This document shows, piece after piece, positions 17,200 through 25,699 of a stretch of 46,555 bases of DNA. The stretch is from the NCBI GenBank assembly GCA_046297395.1, contig JBKCNM010000011.1, positions 1-46,555 on the forward strand, given 5' to 3'. The notes below the pieces were generated by a model. It was not told where the DNA came from. It saw only the letters and a list, made by a program, of their open reading frames with translations, and searched no databases. The position numbers and the translations under genes were made by a program. The stretch is from JBEICQ01 sp046297395. Lineage in GTDB: Bacteria; Bacteroidota; Bacteroidia; UBA4408. How positions within the stretch are numbered: position 1 is the first letter of the stretch; each line of letters starts with the position of its first letter.

Positions 17200-17762
17200 G
17201 CGTTTTTATTTCCTACAACCACCTTGGCATAACGAATCACTTTTCCCTGAAAGTAATATCCTTTTTCCACCTGGTCGATAATTTTGTCTTCGAGCTCTTT
17301 AGAAGGAGCAGGTATCTGCGCAATGGCCTCATGAAACTCAGGATCGAAAGCCTGGTGAAGGGTTACCATCTCTTCGAGACCTCTCTGCTTGAGGATAGAC
17401 CTGAATTTGTGTAACACCAGCTGGACTCCTTCACGGAGGGCTTCAATGCTGTTGCTGTTTTGCATCGATTGTTCAGCCCTGTCTAGATCGTCCAGCACCG
17501 GTAAAACACTCTTGATAATGTCTTCTCCCGCTGTTTTTGTCAGGTCAAGTTTTTCTCTGGCAGTGCGCCTTCTGAAATTTTCAAATTCAGAATACAGTCG
17601 AAGGTACTTGTCTTTTAATTCTGCATTGCTCTCTGACTGGTGAGACTCGCTCTCGGTTGCAATGTCTTCAGACTGGGGTTCGGTGATGAGGTCCTCATGA
17701 GGAACTTGTCCCTCCTCGGATGTTGGTTGCTTTTCTTCCTGATTCATAGTATCATCAAACAT
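17196..17762 (-). CDS. grpE: Nucleotide exchange factor GrpE, 188 residues
   Basis: The acidic, disordered N-terminus (about 50 residues rich in Glu/Ser) is followed by the long coiled coil (ELKDKYLRLYSEFENFRRRT) and the C-terminal beta domain with FDPEFHEAIAQIP and VIRYAKVVVG. It releases ADP from DnaK in the DnaK-DnaJ cycle. ATG at 17762 is used here; ATG at 17747 (MNQEEK) is an alternative. Two TAxxTTTG boxes lie 14 and 26 nt upstream. No CIRCE-like inverted repeat was seen. The stop overlaps the dnaJ start by 4 bp. Confidence 0.97.
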   Translation of the reverse strand: MFDDTMNQEEKQPTSEEGQVPHEDLITEPQSEDIATESESHQSESNAELKDKYLRLYSEFENFRRRTAREKLDLTKTAGEDIIKSVLPVLDDLDRAEQSMQNSNSIEALREGVQLVLHKFRSILKQRGLEEMVTLHQAFDPEFHEAIAQIPAPSKELEDKIIDQVEKGYYFQGKVIRYAKVVVGNKNA

Positions 17763-17776
17763 TTTGCGGGTGTTAG

Positions 17777-17796
17777 CAAAAGTATTGCCAAATATA
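17777..17796 (-). promoter_or_regulatory. Two tandem -7 boxes upstream of grpE
   Basis: Minus-strand TATATTTG (17796-17789) and TACTTTTG (17784-17777) are both perfect TAxxTTTG matches spaced 12 bp apart. No good TTTG -33 element was found for either. Two start sites, perhaps for basal and stress expression, are possible. Confidence 0.45.
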
Positions 17797-17819
17797 CGCT
17801 GCTGGACATATTGTCAGCA

Positions 17820-17854
17820 TTTGATCGAAGTGCACGACAGAATGTATAGTTTTG
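17820..17854 (+). promoter_or_regulatory. Promoter of the SDR gene at 17862
   Basis: TTTG (17820-17823), a long 23-nt spacer, then a perfect TAGTTTTG (17847-17854). The ATG is 7 nt further on, so the leader is at most a few nucleotides. Confidence 0.45.
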
Positions 17855-17861
17855 CCCCTGC

Positions 17862-18872
17862 ATGCGTGTATTTATCACAGGTATTGGAGGGCTGTTGGGT
17901 ACCCATCTGGCAGCGAGGCTTATCAGCGAGGGATGGCAAATTACTGCGCTGGTGAGGAATCAGCTATCTGAAGAAAACGCCAAACAAAATCTCAAGCATT
18001 TTGGTGCATTGTCAGAAGCACAAATAGCGAACATGGCTTTCGTTCACGGCTCCCTGGATCAGACCTGGTTATATACAAGTTATCTAACAGATGTAAATGC
18101 ACTTGTGCACTGCGCCGGCATGGTGTCGTTCCATGCAACAGACAGACAGGAACTTTACAGGAACAATGTGTTGGGAACTGCCAGAATTGTGGATGCAGCC
18201 CTGGAGGCCGGTGTACCCTATTTTGTTCACATCAGTTCTGTGGCGACGCTATGTTCTGTAAGAGGCAATTCGCACATTTCGGAGAAACCTCTGGATGCGC
18301 CAACAGGCAAAAAAAGTGTGTACGCAAGTTCCAAATACCTTGCAGAACGAGAAGTATGGAGAGGCATTGAGGAAGGATTACAGGCCGTCATTCTGAATCC
18401 TTCCGTAATTCTTGGTTTCCATGACTGGAACAAGAGTTCTGCTGCCATGTTTCGCACTGCAGCAAACGGAATTCGTTTTTACACCCAAGGTGTTACAGGT
18501 TTTGTGCTGGTGGAAGATGTGTCAGAGGCCATTGTAAAATCGATTGAGAAAAAAATCACCTCCGAACGCATCATCATCAGTGCAGGTAACTTTTCATTCA
18601 GGGAGATATTCAGTGAAATGGCCAAAGGATTTGGTCAAAAAGAACCGGATGTTCATGCGGGTCCATGGATGAGCAAAGCCTATGTGTTACTTTCAGGCAT
18701 ATGGGGATTAATCAATGGTAAAAAACCATTGGTTACTGCTGAGAGCGCCCGTAGTGCGCATGCCATCAGGCAATTCGACAACAGCAAATCCTTACAACTG
18801 CTCCACATGAGGTATGGTGACATCATGCATTTGTTGGTTGGCTTGTGTGAAAAATACAGACAAAAAATTTAA
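17862..18872 (+). CDS. NAD-dependent epimerase/dehydratase family protein (extended SDR), 336 residues
   Basis: A Rossmann-fold start, MRVFITGIGGLLGTHLA, carries the TGxxGxxG dinucleotide-binding motif. HCAGMVSFH and HISSVATL match the conserved SDR beta strands. The YASSK motif (YxxxK) supplies the catalytic Tyr and Lys. The extended length and NPSVILG are typical of the dihydroflavonol-reductase-like or sugar-epimerase group. The substrate cannot be read from sequence, and neighbours (grpE-dnaJ on one side, a DUF4296 lipoprotein on the other) do not help. The stop overlaps the convergent DUF4296 gene by 4 bp. Confidence 0.88.
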   Translation: MRVFITGIGGLLGTHLAARLISEGWQITALVRNQLSEENAKQNLKHFGALSEAQIANMAFVHGSLDQTWLYTSYLTDVNALVHCAGMVSFHATDRQELYRNNVLGTARIVDAALEAGVPYFVHISSVATLCSVRGNSHISEKPLDAPTGKKSVYASSKYLAEREVWRGIEEGLQAVILNPSVILGFHDWNKSSAAMFRTAANGIRFYTQGVTGFVLVEDVSEAIVKSIEKKITSERIIISAGNFSFREIFSEMAKGFGQKEPDVHAGPWMSKAYVLLSGIWGLINGKKPLVTAESARSAHAIRQFDNSKSLQLLHMRYGDIMHLLVGLCEKYRQKI

Positions 18873-19222
18873 GGTTTGGACGCATCATTTGCCTGCCTCA
18901 TTTGCAAACTATCAACTACCTGCCTGTAGATATCTAAAAACTGTTCGCCGTTGTTGTTGTAGTAAGAAAGACTTACCGTAAAATCTTTCAGGCTTTGTCG
19001 GTGACGCGAAAGGATTTTTAGTTTCAATTCATCGGAATACACCCTTGTCTGAGGGTTTCTTGCATTAAACTGATTGCAGGTGGCCTCAGCCATATGAAAG
19101 TCGGTAAGTATACTTACCATTTCAGGTGCCGGAATAATTCCGGGTGGAATAGTTTTCTTCTTGTTCACACAGGAAGTGAGAAACAGCAGAACAGATAAGC
19201 CAAACAAAAAAGATTTCGACAC
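18869..19222 (-). CDS. DUF4296 family lipoprotein, 117 residues
   Basis: It uses a GTG start. The signal peptide ends in the lipobox FLTSC. The mature part matches the DUF4296 pattern: IPPGIIPAPEMVSILTDFHM near the start, then LKILSRHRQSLKDFTVSLSYY and FLDIYRQVVDSLQ. The family is almost restricted to Bacteroidota and has no known function. The GTG is 4 nt after a perfect TACTTTTG box, so the mRNA is probably leaderless. It is divergent from the SPOR-domain gene, with 33 bp between start codons. Confidence 0.88.
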   Translation of the reverse strand: MSKSFLFGLSVLLFLTSCVNKKKTIPPGIIPAPEMVSILTDFHMAEATCNQFNARNPQTRVYSDELKLKILSRHRQSLKDFTVSLSYYNNNGEQFLDIYRQVVDSLQMRQANDASKP

Positions 19223-19226
19223 CCGT

Positions 19227-19234
19227 CAAAAGTA
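19227..19234 (-). promoter_or_regulatory. -7 box of the DUF4296 lipoprotein gene
   Basis: Minus-strand TACTTTTG, a perfect TAxxTTTG, 4 nt before the GTG start. No -33 TTTG was found. Confidence 0.45.
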
Positions 19235-19243
19235 AACAATCTT

Positions 19244-19251
19244 TACCTTTG
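19244..19251 (+). promoter_or_regulatory. -7 box of the SPOR-domain/acs unit
   Basis: TACCTTTG, a perfect TAxxTTTG, 4 nt before ATG at 19256. It lies only 9 bp from the opposing box at 19227-19234. No -33 TTTG was found. Confidence 0.45.
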
Positions 19252-19255
19252 CTTC

Positions 19256-19660
19256 ATGACAGGGCTCAAGGTACATCTCCTGCTTGCTTACTTGCTTTGG
19301 ATGGTTTGGTTTTTTCAGCCATCGGGTAAAATCATTTACTCAGAAGACCGAAGAATTGCGGTTTTATTCAAGCGATACCTTGAAGAGAATGCCCGTAAAC
19401 CGGGAATTGACGGCTACAGAATTCAATTGTACTTTGGTAATGAGCGGGAGAAGGCCCGTGAGGTAAAAACTGCCTTTCTCAGACAGTTCTCTGACATATC
19501 TGCGCATGAGAGTTACCAGCAGCCGAACTTCAGGGTGAGGGTAGGCGATTTTCGCACGCGGCTTGAGGCATTGCGTTTTCTGAAACAAGTGAGCACCTCC
19601 TTTCCTTCTGCCTTCGTTGTTACAGACCAGATAAACCTTCGTGTAATACCCAAGCCATGA
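19256..19660 (+). CDS. SPOR-domain protein, 134 residues
   Basis: An N-terminal hydrophobic segment (HLLLAYLLWMVWFF) is a signal anchor or signal peptide. From about residue 53 the sequence fits the SPOR fold: GYRIQLYFGNEREKA, NFRVRVGDFRTRLEALRFL, FPSAFVV. SPOR domains bind denuded peptidoglycan glycan strands, often at division sites. The gene ends in an ATGA overlap with acs, so it is translated from the same message. That pairing of a cell-wall-binding protein with acetyl-CoA synthetase has no obvious functional reason. Confidence 0.82.
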   Translation: MTGLKVHLLLAYLLWMVWFFQPSGKIIYSEDRRIAVLFKRYLEENARKPGIDGYRIQLYFGNEREKAREVKTAFLRQFSDISAHESYQQPNFRVRVGDFRTRLEALRFLKQVSTSFPSAFVVTDQINLRVIPKP

Positions 19661-21555
19661 TTTCTCACCTGATTCGATCGATGGACGACTACCGGGCTGC
19701 TGTTGCCCTTGCAACTGAAAATCCGGAAAGATTCTGGAACGAAGTTGCACAAGGATTTCATTGGCACAAACCCTACCATACCGTCCTTCGTTGGGATTTT
19801 ATCAATGCCCGTACCCAATGGTTTGCGGGTGGGCAAACGAACATTACCTACAATTGTCTGGACAGACATGTTTCGCAAAAGGGCTCAAAAACAGCCTTTT
19901 TCTGGGAACCCAATGAGCCTGGAGAGCCTGGCATTCAACTTACTTATGGGGAGCTGCTCGAGCAGGTTTGTAGAATGGCAGATGCCTTCAAAAAATTGGG
20001 GGTATGCAAAGGAGACAGGGTAATTATTTACCTGCCGATGATTCCGGAACTAGCCATTGCGGTGCTTGCCTGCGCAAGAATTGGTGCTGTGCATTCCGTG
20101 GTTTTTGGTGGATTTTCTGCACACGCCCTTTCGGGAAGGATTCAAGATTGTGAGGCCAGAATGGTCATTACTTCAGACGGGGCATATCGCGGCAACAAAA
20201 CCATTCCCATGAAAGCCACGGTTGATGAGGCCCTGGAGGTATGCCCGGGGGTAGAGAAAGTGGTGGTTATCAAGCGTACTTCCGAATCTGTATCATTCAC
20301 TGACGGCAGGGATTTTTGGTATCACAAACTGATTGAAAACACCAGCAACTGGATCGCCCCTGAATGGATGGATGCAGAGGATCCGCTCTTCATCCTATAC
20401 ACCAGCGGTAGTACAGGAAAACCCAAGGGGGTAGTGCATACTTGCGGAGGATACATGGTGTATGCGGCCTATTCCTTCCTGAATGTTTTTCAATATCAAG
20501 CCGAAGATATTTTCTGGTGTACAGCAGATATCGGATGGATCACCGGACACAGTTACATTGTTTATGGTCCTCTGCTTGGGGCTGCCACCTCTGTGATGTT
20601 TGAAGGGGTGCCCAACTATCCTGCATATGATCGTTTTTGGCAAGTAATTGAGAAATACGGAGTACATATTTTTTACACGGCACCCACTGCCATCAGGGCT
20701 CTGGAAGCCGCCGGCACCAAGTTTGTGGAGCCTTACCGAATGCCAACACTAAAAGTGCTGGGCAGTGTGGGAGAACCCATTAATGTGGAGGCGTGGGAGT
20801 GGTATCACAAACATGTAGGAAAAGAAAAATGTCCGATTGTAGATACATGGTGGCAAACAGAAACAGGGGGCATTCTGATTTCACCCCTGGCAGGAATCAC
20901 ACCAACGAAACCCGGATTTGCCACGCTGCCGCTTCCGGGTGTTTTTCCTGCCCTTGTTAACGACAAGGGAGAAATTATTGAGGGAAATCCTGCTGAGGGA
21001 AACCTGGTGATTGTTTTTCCATGGCCTTCCATTATTCGCACCACCTACGGCGACCATGAACGCTTCCGTCAAAATTATTTTTCTGCCTATCCGGGTATGT
21101 ATTTTACAGGTGACGGATGCCGTCGCGACGAGGACGGATACTATCGCATCACAGGACGGGTAGACGATGTAATCAATGTATCCGGACACCGCATTGGTAC
21201 GGCAGAGGTAGAAAGCGCAATCAATATGCATGCGGATGTTGTGGAAAGTGCTGTGGTTGGTTTTCCCCATGACATCAAAGGCCAGGGTATTTATGCTTTT
21301 GTGATTTGCACCAATGCCAACAAACCCTACGAGAACCTGGTGAAAGAAATCCATGCCGAAGTAAACAAACTCATTGGTCCAATTGCAAAACCCGATAAAG
21401 TGCAAGTGGTAAGCGGTTTGCCCAAAACGCGTTCAGGAAAAATCATGCGAAGGATTCTTCGGAAAATTGCTGCCAATGAATTTTCAAACATGGGTGATAC
21501 TTCTACCTTGCTTGATCCGGCAGTGGTTGATCAAATTATCTCAGGCAGGATTTAG
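19657..21555 (+). CDS. acs: Acetyl-CoA synthetase (AMP-forming), 632 residues
   Basis: This is a full-length adenylate-forming enzyme. The P-loop-like motif YTSGSTGKPKG, VDTWWQTETGG, FTGDGCRRDEDGYYRITGR and the C-terminal PKTRSGKIMRR are all present. In the last, Lys595 is the residue needed for adenylation and regulated by acetylation in Acs enzymes. It converts acetate, ATP and CoA to acetyl-CoA in the cytoplasm. ATG at 19657 overlaps the SPOR gene stop by 4 bp. The 3' end overlaps the convergent dehydrogenase gene by 4 bp (21552-21555). Confidence 0.96.
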   Translation: MISHLIRSMDDYRAAVALATENPERFWNEVAQGFHWHKPYHTVLRWDFINARTQWFAGGQTNITYNCLDRHVSQKGSKTAFFWEPNEPGEPGIQLTYGELLEQVCRMADAFKKLGVCKGDRVIIYLPMIPELAIAVLACARIGAVHSVVFGGFSAHALSGRIQDCEARMVITSDGAYRGNKTIPMKATVDEALEVCPGVEKVVVIKRTSESVSFTDGRDFWYHKLIENTSNWIAPEWMDAEDPLFILYTSGSTGKPKGVVHTCGGYMVYAAYSFLNVFQYQAEDIFWCTADIGWITGHSYIVYGPLLGAATSVMFEGVPNYPAYDRFWQVIEKYGVHIFYTAPTAIRALEAAGTKFVEPYRMPTLKVLGSVGEPINVEAWEWYHKHVGKEKCPIVDTWWQTETGGILISPLAGITPTKPGFATLPLPGVFPALVNDKGEIIEGNPAEGNLVIVFPWPSIIRTTYGDHERFRQNYFSAYPGMYFTGDGCRRDEDGYYRITGRVDDVINVSGHRIGTAEVESAINMHADVVESAVVGFPHDIKGQGIYAFVICTNANKPYENLVKEIHAEVNKLIGPIAKPDKVQVVSGLPKTRSGKIMRRILRKIAANEFSNMGDTSTLLDPAVVDQIISGRI

Positions 21556-22499
21556 GCTCCTTCCAGCGCGAGGATTTTCTTTAAACAAATCATTCCCATT
21601 TTTTGGTTTGACTCATTGCTCCATCCGGCAATATGAGGAGTGAGGATCACATTAGGAAAGGTCATGAGTTGACTGATGGCCGGCGAAGCATGAAACGACT
21701 CAAAAGATTGACTTTCTTCTTCAAATACATCCAATCCGAGTCCCAGAATTTTTCCGGATTTCAACAAGGGAATCATGTCACCGGTCCTGAGTACTTTGCC
21801 CCTGCAAGTATTGAGCAGATAAATATTTTTTTGAAATTGATTGATCCAGGAGGCAGTAACAAGATGATGATTATCCGGAAGATAATTGATATGCAAACTG
21901 AGCATATCTGCACGGCTGAAAATTTCATCAAGTTGGACTTCTTTCGCAAAATCTGCATGCTCTTGCCGGAGATAATTCTTCTTGAATTTATCATACACCA
22001 GCACTTCCATGCCAAGTCCGCGAAGCCGGCTGCAGAAAGCAGAACCCATCAATCCATAGCCAATGATGGCAAGGGTTTTCCCTTCAAGTTCTGTACCTCT
22101 GTTGCCCGGTCTTTCCCAAATCCCCGCGCGGACTTCATTGGCAGATTGATATATCTTTTTGGTGAGGGACAGAAGCATGCCAAGGGTATGTTCCGCAACG
22201 GCAGTCATGTTTCCTTCAGGTGCATTGATGCAGGCAATTTGTTTACTTGCTGCATAAGAGGTGTTGATGTTTTCCATTCCCGCCCCGATGCGAGCAATCC
22301 AGCGTAAATGAGGAAAACGATTGATGACCTGTTCATCAATAAAGAAGCGAGACCTGATTACAATCCCCCGGATATTTGTAAAAGGAAATTCAGCGGGTAA
22401 TGCATGATACTCTTCAATGCAATCATACTGATGGGATTGAAGTCCCTGCAAAAGGGAGGGGTGAACAGTATCGGCAATCCAAACAACAGGCTGGTTCAT
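21552..22499 (-). CDS. D-isomer-specific 2-hydroxyacid dehydrogenase, 315 residues
   Basis: It has the substrate-binding N-terminal half and the NAD-binding motif GKTLAIIGYGLMGSAF (GxGxxG). The catalytic residues are Arg in NTCRGKVLR, Glu in DVFEEE and His in LTPHIAGW. This is the SerA/glyoxylate reductase superfamily. There is no C-terminal ACT domain, so it is the short form. Phosphoglycerate dehydrogenase is possible, but the SerA assignment is not secure without a serine operon nearby. It sits 3 bp after the phosphatase gene stop and is probably co-transcribed with it. Confidence 0.88.
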   Translation of the reverse strand: MNQPVVWIADTVHPSLLQGLQSHQYDCIEEYHALPAEFPFTNIRGIVIRSRFFIDEQVINRFPHLRWIARIGAGMENINTSYAASKQIACINAPEGNMTAVAEHTLGMLLSLTKKIYQSANEVRAGIWERPGNRGTELEGKTLAIIGYGLMGSAFCSRLRGLGMEVLVYDKFKKNYLRQEHADFAKEVQLDEIFSRADMLSLHINYLPDNHHLVTASWINQFQKNIYLLNTCRGKVLRTGDMIPLLKSGKILGLGLDVFEEESQSFESFHASPAISQLMTFPNVILTPHIAGWSNESNQKMGMICLKKILALEGA

Positions 22500-22502
22500 T
22501 GC

Positions 22503-23777
22503 TTACCGAAAACGGCATGAAAGCACGGCAATATCATCTATAAACCCACGGTTGCCTTTAAAAAGATTCAGGTCGTCAATAAGGGCGTTGTTGATTTCCT
22601 TGATGCTCTTGTGCAAATTGGACTGAACGATTCTTTTGAGATTTTCCATACCATAATCTTCATTCAGTTCATTGTCTTGTTCAACCAATCCATCTGTGAA
22701 ACAAGTAACCATGCTTCCTTTGGGGAGATAGGTAATGCCTTCTTTGATTTTGGGAATATCGGGCAACATGCCAAGACCTATGCAGCCTGTGGTGAGGAGC
22801 AGAGAAGTGTTTGCCGTGAACAGCACCGGTGGATTGTGGCCCGCATTGATGTAGTTTAAAACCCTTGTCACCATGTTGTAACGAGCCACAAAAAGAGTGA
22901 TAAATTTTTCTCCTTTGGCGTTTGCAAAAACAAGGCTGTTGAGTTCTTGCATGATATCGGGAAGGGATGACTGGTAACGGAAAAGTGCTCTGAGATTTGC
23001 CTGAAAATTAGCCATGAGCAACGCAGCGGAAACTCCTTTACCAGACACATCTGCCATACAGAAAGCGACTTCGTTTTCATTCAGTCTGATGAAATCGTAA
23101 TAATCTCCACCCACCTGATGATGCGGCTGATAATATGCGCCCACATCCAGGTAACGGTCGTTGGGAAGAACAGATGGGAAGAGAAGGCTTTGCATTTTAG
23201 ATGCCAGCTCCAACTCTTTGTTGGCAGCAATTTGTCTGAAGTATTCCTTTGCCAGTTTTTTGTTTTCGATGGCTACCACGATGATGTTGGTAAGCGTTTG
23301 AATAAAAGGCAAATGCTTGATGGTGGGACTTATCTGTATTTTGTCTTCATCGAGGTCACCAATCAACAAATATGCGAGGGGATGACTCTTGTGAAAAACA
23401 GGAATCACCATATCGAAAGAACTTTTGAGGTTTGCAGAAAGCAAACTAATATCGGTGATCTCACTGATTTTTGCCAGGTCGGCTTCAATATCAACCTCCT
23501 CATCAATATTTTGGGTACCATAACGAAGCGCACACATCCATTTTTGGTTGTTGATGTAAAGTGCCAATCTGCCAATCTTGAGTTCATTCACCAGGATATC
23601 CTGGTATATCTGGAACAACTTTTCTACAGAAGCATTATTGTTGATGGCCTTGGTTACATCAAGTAATGCCGTAAGTTTGATTGTATGGATTTTCTTTTTC
23701 GCACGGTCTTTTGAAGCGGAAGACTTGAGTGTTTCCACCGGAACAAAAGACTTGCTCGATTTTTTTTGCTTCAGCAT
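22503..23777 (-). CDS. GAF-domain PP2C/SpoIIE-type serine phosphatase (RsbU-like), about 425 residues
   Basis: A basic N-terminus leads to a GAF-like sensor domain (about KLTALLDVTKAINNNASVEKLFQ to NIIVVAIENK). A short helical linker follows (ANKELELASKMQSLLFPSVLP), then a SpoIIE/PP2C domain with the metal-binding motifs VGGDYYDF, ADVSGKGVSAALLM, NAGHNPP, FTDGLVEQ and GFIDDIAVLSCRF. Such enzymes dephosphorylate anti-sigma antagonists in partner-switching systems, but no antagonist gene is adjacent. The frame is open to 23825. A TACATTTG box at 23813-23820 makes ATG at 23777 the likeliest start; ATG at 23810 is the alternative. Confidence 0.88.
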   Translation of the reverse strand: MLKQKKSSKSFVPVETLKSSASKDRAKKKIHTIKLTALLDVTKAINNNASVEKLFQIYQDILVNELKIGRLALYINNQKWMCALRYGTQNIDEEVDIEADLAKISEITDISLLSANLKSSFDMVIPVFHKSHPLAYLLIGDLDEDKIQISPTIKHLPFIQTLTNIIVVAIENKKLAKEYFRQIAANKELELASKMQSLLFPSVLPNDRYLDVGAYYQPHHQVGGDYYDFIRLNENEVAFCMADVSGKGVSAALLMANFQANLRALFRYQSSLPDIMQELNSLVFANAKGEKFITLFVARYNMVTRVLNYINAGHNPPVLFTANTSLLLTTGCIGLGMLPDIPKIKEGITYLPKGSMVTCFTDGLVEQDNELNEDYGMENLKRIVQSNLHKSIKEINNALIDDLNLFKGNRGFIDDIAVLSCRFR

Positions 23778-23812
23778 GAATGCTTGCGTTGGGTCAAGAT
23801 GAACCTCCATAA

Positions 23813-23820
23813 CAAATGTA
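23813..23820 (-). promoter_or_regulatory. -7 box inside the upstream extension of the phosphatase frame
   Basis: Minus-strand TACATTTG, a perfect TAxxTTTG, with no good -33. If used, transcription starts near 23808, which excludes the start at 23825 and favours 23777. Confidence 0.4.
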
Positions 23821-23920
23821 GCCAAAAATACTGAACAAGAGAAGTTCGTTCTTTGTTAGCGGGTTCATTTTATTAAGGCATTGGTTTTGATAACTTCGTG
23901 GTCTAAATTTTGTAATAAGT

Positions 23921-25195
23921 ATGAACAATTACGATAAAAAAGAATTTGCCCTTCAGGAGGATTTAATCGACGAGTTGAAAGAATTTCGGGATAAATTTAT
24001 CTTTCCGAGGCATGACGGTAAGCCGGTCATATATTTCACCGGAAATTCATTGGGATTACAGCCCTGCTCAACGCGCGATGCCGTGATGAACGAATTGGAA
24101 GATTGGGGCAAACATGGCGTGGAAGGACACTTCAGGGCCTCAAATCCCTGGTTCTCCTATCATGAGTGGTTTCATCAACCGGCAGCGAAATTGGTAGGTG
24201 CACTTCCGGGAGAGGTCGTAGTCATGAACCAGCTTACTTCCAACTTGCATTTTTTGATGGTGTCTTTCTACAGACCATCGCCACAACGATATAAAATTCT
24301 CACTGAAGCAAAAGCCTTTCCTTCAGACCGGTATGCTGTGGTTTCTCAGATCAAGTTTCATGGATTCGATCCCAAGGATGCACTTATCGAAATTGCACCG
24401 CGAGCAGGTAAGCATACCATTGATGAGGATGACATAAATGAGGCCATTACTTTGCATGGAGAAAGTCTTGCTATGGTTTTTATTGGTGGTGTAAATTATT
24501 ATTCCGGACAAGTATTCAACATGGCATCTATCACTTCATGGGCGCATCAAGTGGGCGCCATAGCCGGCTTCGATCTTGCTCATGCAGCAGGCAATATTGA
24601 ACTTCATCTGCATGATTGGGAAGTTGATTTTGCTGCCTGGTGTTCATACAAATATCTCAACAGCGGACCGGGTGGGGTGGCAGGTGCCTTTGTGCATCAA
24701 AAACATGCGCATGCATTTCATCTGCCGCGATTTGCAGGTTGGTGGGGACACGATAAAGACCGTAGATTTTTGATGGAACCCGATTTTGTTCCTATCGCCG
24801 GCGCTGAGGGATGGCAGGTAAGCAATGCCCCGGTACTGTCGATGGCTGCTCACAAAGCTTCATTAGAAATATTCGAACAAGCCGGCATGCAAAAACTCTC
24901 AAAAAAAGGAAAAAAACTAAGCGGATATCTTATGCGTTTGCTGGATGTGCTGAATGAAAAACATGGGATTCCTTTTGAAATTATCACCCCGAGGGAAGAA
25001 CATAGAAGAGGTTGCCAGGTATCTATTCTTGTGAAAAAAAATGGAAGGCAGGTGTTTGAGAAACTCACAGCAAGAGGAATCATCGCCGATTGGAGAGAGC
25101 CTGATGTGATCAGGGTTGCACCAGTTCCTCTGTATAATTCCTTTGCAGATGTGTATGCTTTTTATGAGGCTTTGGAAGCCATTCTCTCAGACTGA
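23921..25195 (+). CDS. kynU: Kynureninase, 424 residues
   Basis: This is a PLP-dependent class V aminotransferase-fold hydrolase. YFTGNSLGLQP near residue 38 is the family signature. FDLAHAAGN holds the PLP-binding Asp218 and CSYKYLNSGPGG holds the Schiff-base Lys244; FAGWWGHD is also conserved. It cleaves kynurenine or 3-hydroxykynurenine to (hydroxy)anthranilate and alanine in tryptophan breakdown. No other kyn gene is adjacent; homogentisate dioxygenase at 34875 is another aromatic catabolism gene in the window. A TAAATTTTG stretch just upstream (23904-23912) resembles a -7 box with a one-base longer gap. Confidence 0.95.
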   Translation: MNNYDKKEFALQEDLIDELKEFRDKFIFPRHDGKPVIYFTGNSLGLQPCSTRDAVMNELEDWGKHGVEGHFRASNPWFSYHEWFHQPAAKLVGALPGEVVVMNQLTSNLHFLMVSFYRPSPQRYKILTEAKAFPSDRYAVVSQIKFHGFDPKDALIEIAPRAGKHTIDEDDINEAITLHGESLAMVFIGGVNYYSGQVFNMASITSWAHQVGAIAGFDLAHAAGNIELHLHDWEVDFAAWCSYKYLNSGPGGVAGAFVHQKHAHAFHLPRFAGWWGHDKDRRFLMEPDFVPIAGAEGWQVSNAPVLSMAAHKASLEIFEQAGMQKLSKKGKKLSGYLMRLLDVLNEKHGIPFEIITPREEHRRGCQVSILVKKNGRQVFEKLTARGIIADWREPDVIRVAPVPLYNSFADVYAFYEALEAILSD

Positions 25196-25207
25196 TTGCT
25201 AACAGCA

Positions 25208-25699
25208 TCAAACAAGCTGTTCCATGCTAAATTCTACTCCAAACTGACTAAGGTGATGAAGAAAGTGTTTGAAATGCATGGTTACCCAATCTTCGTAAAC
25301 CAATTGTCCAAATACCGGATGGGTTTCATGTTCATGAGTGCGACCTGAAAATCTGTCAAAAAAAACATACAAAGCTGTTTCCACAGCATCGCAGGCATCT
25401 TCCATAGAGGCCATTTCGGTAGGAGCAGGCGCTTCACTCAGAAGAGGATGAGATGTATTTGGACGAAACAATTTATCGCTTCGTAAAAAAACCTGAAGCG
25501 CAGGAAGCTTTTCCGGATCTGATACCAGACTTGCTTTGTTTCTTCCGTTTGATTGTTCAATAGAATGGAAAAGATGTTCTGCCATTTGCTGGGCATTCAT
25601 CTTACCAAACAAGGGAGAGGCAGATGGAGCAATTGAGCGCAAAGCGGGCACGCATTGCTTCTTTAAGAAAAGTTCTCTCTGGGCGTGTCCGGGAATCAT
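25208..25699 (-). CDS. DUF1569 / DinB-like protein, 163 residues
   Basis: The C-terminal segment HPVFGQLVYEDWVTMHFKHFLHHLSQFG is quoted here in two parts as a family marker: HPVFGQLVYEDW and MHFKHFLHHLSQFG. Together with NAQQMAEHLFHS near residue 35, it fits the DUF1569 group of the DinB/YfiT-like four-helix putative metalloenzymes. The His residues are candidate metal ligands. No substrate is known. ATG at 25699 overlaps the stop of the DUF2723 gene by 4 bp, so both are one transcript. The gene converges on kynU. Confidence 0.78.
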   Translation of the reverse strand: MIPGHAQRELFLKKQCVPALRSIAPSASPLFGKMNAQQMAEHLFHSIEQSNGRNKASLVSDPEKLPALQVFLRSDKLFRPNTSHPLLSEAPAPTEMASMEDACDAVETALYVFFDRFSGRTHEHETHPVFGQLVYEDWVTMHFKHFLHHLSQFGVEFSMEQLV

